In this document: one piece after another, positions 1 through 5,858 of the stretch
Layout: every line of letters starts with the position of its first letter
Position numbering within the stretch: the first letter of the stretch is position 1
Assembly (NCBI GenBank): GCA_964228975.1
Contig: CAXRCC010000005.1
Location: 1 to 6,861, forward strand
Source: Paraneptunicella sp964228975
GTDB taxonomy: Bacteria > Pseudomonadota > Gammaproteobacteria > Enterobacterales > Alteromonadaceae
Length of the DNA stretch: 6,861 bases
Direction: 5' to 3'
Made by a program: the position numbers and the translations under genes
The notes under the pieces: generated by a model
Databases searched by the model: none
What the model was told of the DNA's origin: nothing
What the model saw: only the letters and a program-made list of their open reading frames with translations

Positions 1-2402
1 TGAAAGGGGTTTACGATTCATCAAGCGATAAAGACAGAGATATCACACCAGAGGTTTCTGGACTTTACAGTGATACCTTCGATGACGACAAATTTGGTGT
101 GGCTCTTTCAGGCAGCTATCAAAAGCGTGAAAGCGGCAACCAACAAGCCAATGTTGGCACGGGCTGGCGTTCATTTCCCGGTATTACCGATAACGATTGG
201 GCTTCAGGAACCGCTGATTGGGGTGGCATTCCCGACGGGCCAGATTCTGGCCATGTAAACCGCCCAACGGAAGATTCGATTTATTCTGTGCCACAGAGTT
301 TAGGTTACCGTTTTGAGGAAATTCAACGTACACGTGTGAATGGCCAATTAACGCTTCAATATCGTCCAATTGATACCTTAACGATCACAACAGATTACAC
401 TTACGCTGAAAACGAAGTTGAAACACAATTTAATGATTTATCCGCGTGGTTTAACTTTGGCCCGTCAACAGGGGTATGGACAGATGGCCCGATTGCCTCG
501 CCATTGGTGTATTCAGAAACCTATTCTTCGCCGTCTGATTTGGCGATGGGCGCAGGTGACTATGCAACCGTTAACGAAAATAAGTCCGTCGGTTTTAATG
601 TTGAGTGGCAAGTTAACGATTCTTTAGAGCTTGAGTTTGATTACCATTCATCAAGTGCGGAATCGCGCCCGGACAGCCCTTACGGCAGCAACAACGTATT
701 AAGCACAGCGGCCTTTATTCGCGCCAGTGCAACCGCTTATTTCGACCAAAAATTCCCGGTTTTAGAAATTGGTTATCCTGATGGTGTATCACTGCGTCCG
801 GAAGATATGCGCGTAACGGGCTCGTCATTCCGTAACAGTATGATGCGCAGTGTTATCGATCAGTTCCAAGTACACGGCAACTATATTTTTGATCACGATT
901 TCTTCTCTAGCATCGATTTTGGTGCCAGTTTTACGGAAGTGAAAAATCGCTCAGCGTTTTCTAATGTTCAGCGAGATAATTGGGGCGGAGTTGGCGAAGC
1001 GGGTGACTTTGATGACAGCTTCTGGCCTGCGGCAACGGTTTCAGACAGATTCGATTTGCCTGGCAGTGATAATGATTTGCTTCAAAACGAGTATTTTGCG
1101 TGGGACTTTGCACGCGTAAGGGATAGAGCCGCAGAATTATATCCTGTTGATGGTTTGGGTGACTGCGGAAACGGCTTCTGTACTTCTTCTATTCTCGACA
1201 CGGATAGACGTGTTGAAGAAGAAGTGAAAGCGGTTTACTTCCAGCTAAACATGGAAACCGAAATCGCCGAAATGCCAGTGAACTTTATTGTTGGCGCACG
1301 CTACGAAGAAACCGATGTCGAATCGCGTGCTTTGGTCCCTTCGTACAGTGGAATTAACTGGGTAGCGGATAACGAATTCGTGTTGCTACCGACAGGCGAG
1401 TCTGTCTTCACTGAGTTAGAAGGCGATTACGATAACTTCCTACCCAATATCGATTTTGATATAGAGGTGGTTGAAGACGTTATTTTCCGCGCGTCATTCA
1501 GTAAAACCATTGCTCGCCCGAGCTATTCCGATATTCAAGGCGGTTTAACCGTTGACCGTATTGCTCGAATAGACGGTGGTGACGGTGCTCAGGGCGACCC
1601 GAGTTTACGACCTTTCGAATCGACGAATATCGATTTAACCGTTGAATGGTATTACAGCGAAGACAGTTACTTAGCGATCGGGTATTACGATAAAGATGTG
1701 AAGAACTTTATCGGTGAATCTATCGTGCAAATTCCGGCGTTCGATTTAGCGCATCCAGCAAATGGACCTCGCTATCAAGAAGCGTTGGCGGCGGTTGGCA
1801 ATGACACCGGGTTAATCAGACAATATTTCGTTGATAACTTCCCAGATTCCGTTTCAGTTTCGGAAGATGGCACCATTACGATTTTCGGAATTGATGGCGA
1901 AGATGGTCCGGCTAATTTCGACGTACGGGTGCCTGTAAATGAACGTGAAGCGGCTATTGATGGTTGGGAAATTGCGCTTCAGCATGTCTTTGGTGATTCT
2001 GGCTTTGGTACCATCTTAAATGCGACCTTCGTAGACGGGGATATTAGTTACGATAATTTCAGTTTGGAAGAACAATTTGCCTTGCTTGGTTTAAGTGATT
2101 CTGCAAACATTATCGGCTTCTACGAAAAAGATGGATGGCAAATTCGTATCGCATATAACTGGCGTGATGATTTCTTAGCGTCAACCACGCAAGGTACGGG
2201 GTCTCATCCCATTTATGTAGAAGACTATGGTCAATGGGATGCCACCATCAGTTATGACTACGACGAGCATTTAAGCTTCTTCTTTGAAGGCTTGAACTTA
2301 ACGGATGAATACACGCGTAGTTACGGTCGTTCGTCTGAACAAGTTTTAAATATTACCCAAACGGGTCCGCGTTACCACTTGGGTATGCGTTATAAGTTCT
2401 AG
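1..2402 (+). CDS. TonB-dependent receptor, barrel and C-terminus (5'-truncated by window edge)
   Basis: The frame is open from the window edge (first full codon at base 3) and gives 799 residues ending in TAG. It matches the outer-membrane barrel of the TonB-Xanth-Caul receptor type (TIGR01782). Signal peptide, TonB box and most of the plug lie upstream; about 200 residues are probably missing. Numbering from base 3, the start has the family-like stretch PEVSGLYSDTFDDDKFGV. Further landmarks are SKTIARPSY (500-508), LRPFESTNIDL (535-545), DVKNFI (565-570), GLNLTDE (763-769) and GPRYHLGMRYKF ending in the terminal aromatic F799 typical of outer-membrane barrels. Many alternating aromatic/polar segments fit beta strands. 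A CX4C pair (C388, C393) sits in a predicted outer loop. The role is energy-dependent uptake of a large ligand through TonB-ExbBD. The ligand cannot be read from sequence; carbohydrates are common for this type. A GTG at base 99 is not the start, because homologous sequence continues upstream of it. Confidence 0.95.
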   Translation, partial: KGVYDSSSDKDRDITPEVSGLYSDTFDDDKFGVALSGSYQKRESGNQQANVGTGWRSFPGITDNDWASGTADWGGIPDGPDSGHVNRPTEDSIYSVPQSLGYRFEEIQRTRVNGQLTLQYRPIDTLTITTDYTYAENEVETQFNDLSAWFNFGPSTGVWTDGPIASPLVYSETYSSPSDLAMGAGDYATVNENKSVGFNVEWQVNDSLELEFDYHSSSAESRPDSPYGSNNVLSTAAFIRASATAYFDQKFPVLEIGYPDGVSLRPEDMRVTGSSFRNSMMRSVIDQFQVHGNYIFDHDFFSSIDFGASFTEVKNRSAFSNVQRDNWGGVGEAGDFDDSFWPAATVSDRFDLPGSDNDLLQNEYFAWDFARVRDRAAELYPVDGLGDCGNGFCTSSILDTDRRVEEEVKAVYFQLNMETEIAEMPVNFIVGARYEETDVESRALVPSYSGINWVADNEFVLLPTGESVFTELEGDYDNFLPNIDFDIEVVEDVIFRASFSKTIARPSYSDIQGGLTVDRIARIDGGDGAQGDPSLRPFESTNIDLTVEWYYSEDSYLAIGYYDKDVKNFIGESIVQIPAFDLAHPANGPRYQEALAAVGNDTGLIRQYFVDNFPDSVSVSEDGTITIFGIDGEDGPANFDVRVPVNEREAAIDGWEIALQHVFGDSGFGTILNATFVDGDISYDNFSLEEQFALLGLSDSANIIGFYEKDGWQIRIAYNWRDDFLASTTQGTGSHPIYVEDYGQWDATISYDYDEHLSFFFEGLNLTDEYTRSYGRSSEQVLNITQTGPRYHLGMRYKF

Positions 2403-2414
2403 CTTGGTTGTATG
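2400..2414 (+). promoter_or_regulatory. Receptor/halogenase junction: in-frame TAG, 9 bases, ATG, no clear Shine-Dalgarno
   Basis: The receptor stop TAG (2400-2402) is followed by three sense codons and the halogenase ATG (2412) in the same reading frame. The bases before the ATG contain no purine-rich ribosome site. Initiation is therefore probably by ribosomes that have just ended on the receptor gene, which would tie halogenase output to receptor translation. That coupling is inference from layout. Confidence 0.5.
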
Positions 2415-4028
2415 AATAAAGAAATTGGCACCACAAAGGTGGTTGTGGTGGGAGGCGGAACAGCAGGTTGGTTAACAGCCTGCTTGTTGGCAGCTTCCCA
2501 AACACGAAGTCTTCAAGTGACTCTGGTTGAGTCACCGAACATTGCAACCATTGGTGTCGGCGAGGGTACGTGGCCCTCCATGCGTCAAACGTTACAAAAA
2601 ATCGGGATTGCAGAATCCACTTTTTTGTTGGCGTGTGACGCCGCTTTCAAACAGGGCTCGTGTTTTGATGGCTGGTGCCAAACACCCTTATCCTCTCAAA
2701 ATGCCACACACCGTGATCGTTACCTTCATCCCTTTTCTGTTCCAGCGGGCTACCCGCATCACGATTTTTCTAGCGATTGGTTTTGGTATCAACAAGACGT
2801 GAGTTTTGCTGATGCCTTGTCACCTCAGGGGCGAATAGCACAGCAGTGCCGAGCACCTAAACCGCTTAATACTGCACCTGCAAATGCCTCGTTAAATTAT
2901 GGCTATCATTTGGATGCAGGAAAATTCGCAACATTGTTGCAAAAGCACGGCACAGATAAGCTCGGCATAAAGCATATTCTGGAAAACATCGATTCAGTGA
3001 TAGGCGATAGCAACAAGCCGATTGAGTCACTTATCACCGATAAAGGGCGAGTGATTGAAGCCGATTTGTATATTGATTGCACAGGCTTTTCTGGGCGTTT
3101 AATTGCACAGCATTACGGTGCCGCGTGGAACAGCATTGAAAGCGCACATATCAATAATAGTGCGTTGGCAGTGCAAGTGACTTATTCCACAGCGAATGCC
3201 ACCATTGAATCCGTCACAAACTCTACGGCACAATCTCATGGTTGGATTTGGGATATTGGTTTGCAAAGCCGACGAGGCGTAGGTTTGGTGTATTCCGATC
3301 ATTTCATTGATGATGCAGGCGCTGAAGCCTTGTTACGTGATTACGTTAAGCAGGAAAGCGCTGTGCAATGGGAATCGTTGTCACTGAAACCGATTCGCTT
3401 TACCCCCGGTGTGAGAGAAACCTTTTGGGTACATAACTGTGTTGCGATTGGGTTGTCCGCTGGTTTTTTAGAGCCGCTGGAAGCTTCTGCGATTGCGTTG
3501 ATTGAAACCTCCGCCAATTTCCTTGCAGAAAACCTGTTACCGCAGGCGGCACAGCTTGATGCCGTGGCAGCACATTACAATGAAACACTGCAATATCATT
3601 GGCAGCGAATTATTGATTTTATCAAGCTGCACTATGTGCTTTCAAAACGAGATGATACTGCGTATTGGCAAGCGCAAACATGCACAGACCATTGCTCAGA
3701 CTGGCTTCAAACCCGGCTTGAGATATGGGCTCACCGTAGCCCCAATATGTACGATTTTCCCCTGATGATGGAAATGTTTCCTGCTGCGAGCTGGCGCTAT
3801 ATTTGGTTTGGTATGCAGCGCGGACACTTTGCGCCTAGTGCCTCAAATAGCGTGGACCTCAAGAGCAGGATACTCAATAACGAAATTGTGTTAACTGAAC
3901 AGGCACAACGTCATTTTGAGCAAGTGGCAAAGCAAACACGCCATTTGATGCAGACGTTGCCCACACATAGAGATTGGTTAACGCAATTACAAAATCGCCA
4001 TGGTAGTGAGTTGTCTCATGTGCGCTAA
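2412..4028 (+). CDS. Flavin-dependent halogenase, tryptophan halogenase family (divergent motif type)
   Basis: This 538-residue protein has the usual length for the PrnA/RebH family (PF04820), which uses FADH2, O2 and halide to make a hypohalous species that halogenates electron-rich rings. Visible motifs are the FAD-binding GGGTAGW at 14-20, GVGEGTWPS at 48-56, the candidate catalytic lysine K80 in AAFKQG (equivalent to PrnA K79), YHLDAGKFA at 165-173, DCTGFSGRL at 222-230, and GFLEPLEAS at 351-359 with the candidate catalytic Glu E357. The family signature WxWxIP is altered to WIWDIG (278-283). The YYx5Ex3FW tryptophan-binding pattern of PrnA/RebH is absent, so free L-tryptophan is a doubtful substrate despite the family name. 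It has no signal peptide and is predicted cytoplasmic. It starts 9 bases after the receptor stop, in the same frame and without a clear Shine-Dalgarno, so its translation is probably coupled. Later starts would remove the FAD motif. No flavin reductase gene is in view. Confidence 0.93.
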   Translation: MNKEIGTTKVVVVGGGTAGWLTACLLAASQTRSLQVTLVESPNIATIGVGEGTWPSMRQTLQKIGIAESTFLLACDAAFKQGSCFDGWCQTPLSSQNATHRDRYLHPFSVPAGYPHHDFSSDWFWYQQDVSFADALSPQGRIAQQCRAPKPLNTAPANASLNYGYHLDAGKFATLLQKHGTDKLGIKHILENIDSVIGDSNKPIESLITDKGRVIEADLYIDCTGFSGRLIAQHYGAAWNSIESAHINNSALAVQVTYSTANATIESVTNSTAQSHGWIWDIGLQSRRGVGLVYSDHFIDDAGAEALLRDYVKQESAVQWESLSLKPIRFTPGVRETFWVHNCVAIGLSAGFLEPLEASAIALIETSANFLAENLLPQAAQLDAVAAHYNETLQYHWQRIIDFIKLHYVLSKRDDTAYWQAQTCTDHCSDWLQTRLEIWAHRSPNMYDFPLMMEMFPAASWRYIWFGMQRGHFAPSASNSVDLKSRILNNEIVLTEQAQRHFEQVAKQTRHLMQTLPTHRDWLTQLQNRHGSELSHVR

Positions 4029-4036
4029 TTTAAAGT

Positions 4037-4043
4037 GAGAAGG
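4037..4043 (+). promoter_or_regulatory. Ribosome binding site of the SapC gene
   Basis: GAGAAGG lies 5 bases before the ATG at 4049 in the 20-base gap after the first halogenase. It fixes the start and could allow independent initiation. Confidence 0.75.
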
Positions 4044-4048
4044 TAACA

Positions 4049-4789
4049 ATGACTCAAAATGTGCTTTTAAACCATGAAGATCACAAGCAAATTAAAATAG
4101 ACACCCGAAGAGGCAGTGAATTACCCGATGCCTATGGCGATAAGGTCAATGCTTGCTTAACCTTTGTGGGAGAATTTAGAACTGTGCAAGCGCATTACCC
4201 GCTGTTTTTCCAGCGCGACGGGCAAACGGGCTTTTTCCACCCTATTGCTTTATTGGGTTTCGAGCTGGGTGAAAATTTGTATTTACGCGAAGGGGAGTGG
4301 GATGCGCCTTATGTGCCAGCACTCATTTCGCGTCAGCCTTTTTCTATTGGTTTTAAAACGCTCGAAGATGGCGAAAAACAACGCGTCGTTCACATCGATC
4401 TTGATAACCCTCGTGTTAATCAAGAACAAGGTGAATCCTTATTCCTTGAGGTTGGCGAGCACAGCCCTTATTTGCAAAAAATGGCAGCGCTGCTGGAAAA
4501 CATCCACGAAGGCATGGAGCAAAACAAACTGTTTTCTGCCGCTTTAATTGAATTGGACCTAGTCGAAAGCTTTTCGGTAGAAATTGAGCTGGCAGATGGC
4601 TCGACTAATCAGTTGTTGGGGTACTACACCATTAATGAAGAAAAGCTGTTTAAATTGAAGCAAGAAGATGTTGCTAATTTGAATGAAAAAGGCTTTTTAG
4701 CCGCTATTTACATGATGATGGCGTCACAATCGCAGCTTTCTGCGCTGATTCATCGTAAGAATAAAACCTTGCAGAAGTCATTCACTTAG
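4049..4789 (+). CDS. SapC family protein (function unknown)
   Basis: This 246-residue protein matches the SapC family (PF07277), about the usual length. Recognisable segments are HYPLFF (49-54), the core HPIALLGFELGENLYL (64-79), GEWDAPYVPALISRQPF (82-98), and a C-terminal part with LLGYYTINEEKLFKL (189-203) and NEKGFLAAIYMMMAS (212-226). The family is named after a gene beside Campylobacter S-layer genes, but no biochemical activity is established, so an S-layer role should not be assumed here. There is no signal peptide and no clear membrane segment, so the protein is predicted soluble and cytoplasmic. It sits between a halogenase and the cupin gene, 20 and 9 bases from them. This constant companionship in receptor/halogenase clusters suggests an accessory or binding role in the same process, which is inference. 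The start is well supported by a GAGAAGG ribosome site 5 bases upstream of ATG. Confidence 0.92.
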   Translation: MTQNVLLNHEDHKQIKIDTRRGSELPDAYGDKVNACLTFVGEFRTVQAHYPLFFQRDGQTGFFHPIALLGFELGENLYLREGEWDAPYVPALISRQPFSIGFKTLEDGEKQRVVHIDLDNPRVNQEQGESLFLEVGEHSPYLQKMAALLENIHEGMEQNKLFSAALIELDLVESFSVEIELADGSTNQLLGYYTINEEKLFKLKQEDVANLNEKGFLAAIYMMMASQSQLSALIHRKNKTLQKSFT

Positions 4790-4792
4790 GGG
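4788..4792 (+). promoter_or_regulatory. Ribosome binding site of the cupin gene, overlapping the SapC stop
   Basis: AGGGG begins inside the SapC TAG stop codon (4787-4789) and ends 6 bases before the ATG at 4799. The overlap of stop and ribosome site is typical of translational coupling. The two genes are also in the same frame. Confidence 0.65.
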
Positions 4793-4798
4793 CGATAC

Positions 4799-5848
4799 AT
4801 GGAGATAGCTTGGTTAAATCAAGCACCTCATGTGCAAGAGGTAGAAAAAGACAAACTGGGTGATGCGTTTTCTGCATTAAACGATGGCACCGAACCTGTA
4901 GTCATTCGCAATTTGGTTTCTCATTGGCCAAGCGTACAAGCTGCAACGAACAGTGATGATGCTTGGCTGGATTACATCACGGGGTTTGCAGGTAAGCATC
5001 CCGTTACGATTTATCGCAATGCGCCTACCGAAAAAGGGCGCATTTTTTATGATGGCGAAGGGACCGGTTTCAACTTTCAAGCTGCGAGAAAGCCGATGCA
5101 GGAAGTGAAACAAGCGTTATCGCGTGCAGCAAAAGGCTTAGACGACAACACGTATTACATCGGTTCCACCGTATTGAACAATTTCTTTCCAGGGTTTCGT
5201 GACGAAAACCATTTACCCACATCGCTAACACCGTTTGATCCGCTTGTGAGCTTGTGGCTTGGCACAAAAAGCCGTATTGCCGCTCACTATGATTTCCCTC
5301 AAAATTTGGCTTGTTGCGTATCCGGAAAGCGCCGATTTACCTTGTTTAAACCCGACATGGTACATCATCTTTATGCCGGCCCTGCCGACTTTACGCCAGC
5401 AGGACAGCCCATTAGTTTAGTTGATTTTTATGAGCCTGATTTGCAACGTTTCCCTAAATTTGAACAAGCGATGGATCAAGCCATTGTGGCGGAATTGCAA
5501 CCGGGAGATGCCTTGTTTATTCCCAGCATGTGGTGGCATCACGTGGAAGGATTGGGCTCGATAAACGGCTTAGTTAATTATTGGTGGCGCAATTCGCCTA
5601 GCCACTTAGGTACGCCACGAGATGTGTTAACACATGCTTTGTTGAGCTTGAAATCGTTACCACAAGCGCAAAAACAGGCTTGGAAGCACTTGTTCGATTA
5701 TTACATTTTTGACTCTGACGACGATATTAAAACTGTGATCGCTGATGCTTGGCGCAAAGGCCCAACGTGGCAAGAACAGGGGTTAAGCGAAGAACAAGCG
5801 CGCCAAATTCAACGGCATTTATTTGAACGATTAAAACGTAACGGGTAG
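4799..5848 (+). CDS. Cupin-like (Cupin_8/JmjC, FIH-like) predicted Fe(II) oxygenase
   Basis: This 349-residue protein has a JmjC/Cupin_8 fold (PF13621). The HxD of the metal triad is H163-Y-D165 in AAHYDFPQN, and the third ligand is H247 in IPSMWWHHVE (241-250). The latter closely resembles IPMYWWHHIE of human FIH, the asparaginyl hydroxylase. GDALFIP (236-242) and LVNYWW (258-263) complete the barrel pattern. An N-terminal segment PVVIRNLVSHWP (33-44) also fits the family. Aligning HYD and the following G176 with FIH puts R178 where FIH has the 2-oxoglutarate-binding K214; a basic residue is kept but changed. The likely activity is Fe(II)/2-oxoglutarate-dependent hydroxylation of a protein, peptide or small molecule; the substrate is unknown. 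There is no export signal, so it is predicted cytoplasmic. The ribosome site AGGGG overlaps the sapC stop, implying coupled translation. The stop is TAG followed directly by an in-frame TGA. Confidence 0.92.
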   Translation: MEIAWLNQAPHVQEVEKDKLGDAFSALNDGTEPVVIRNLVSHWPSVQAATNSDDAWLDYITGFAGKHPVTIYRNAPTEKGRIFYDGEGTGFNFQAARKPMQEVKQALSRAAKGLDDNTYYIGSTVLNNFFPGFRDENHLPTSLTPFDPLVSLWLGTKSRIAAHYDFPQNLACCVSGKRRFTLFKPDMVHHLYAGPADFTPAGQPISLVDFYEPDLQRFPKFEQAMDQAIVAELQPGDALFIPSMWWHHVEGLGSINGLVNYWWRNSPSHLGTPRDVLTHALLSLKSLPQAQKQAWKHLFDYYIFDSDDDIKTVIADAWRKGPTWQEQGLSEEQARQIQRHLFERLKRNG

Positions 5849-5851
5849 TGA
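5846..5851 (+). other. Tandem in-frame stop codons ending the cupin gene
   Basis: TAG (5846-5848) is followed at once by TGA (5849-5851) in the same frame. The second stop shares two bases with the ribosome site of the next gene. It would act as a back-up against readthrough. Confidence 0.7.
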
Positions 5852-5856
5852 GGTGG
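5850..5856 (+). promoter_or_regulatory. Ribosome binding site of the second halogenase gene
   Basis: GAGGTGG lies directly after the cupin stop and just before the ATG at 5859. It supports that start and is the best match to a Shine-Dalgarno among the visible junctions. Confidence 0.7.
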
Positions 5857-5858
5857 TT

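Noticed and set aside
99..101. GTG as a possible start of the receptor gene
   Set aside because: The frame stays open to base 3 and the upstream residues match conserved receptor barrel sequence. A start here would make a receptor with no signal peptide or plug.
3681..3695. CTDHC cluster in the first halogenase as a metal site
   Set aside because: It is only two Cys and one His in a region that is helical in family structures. No further ligands are seen nearby.
4029..4048. Internal promoter or terminator between the first halogenase and SapC
   Set aside because: The 20-base gap holds a ribosome site but no room for -35/-10 elements, and no hairpin with a T run is seen.
4164..4547. Plus-strand 127-residue frame inside the SapC gene
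   Set aside because: It is an alternative frame within a clear SapC coding sequence, has an implausible composition and has no match to a known family.
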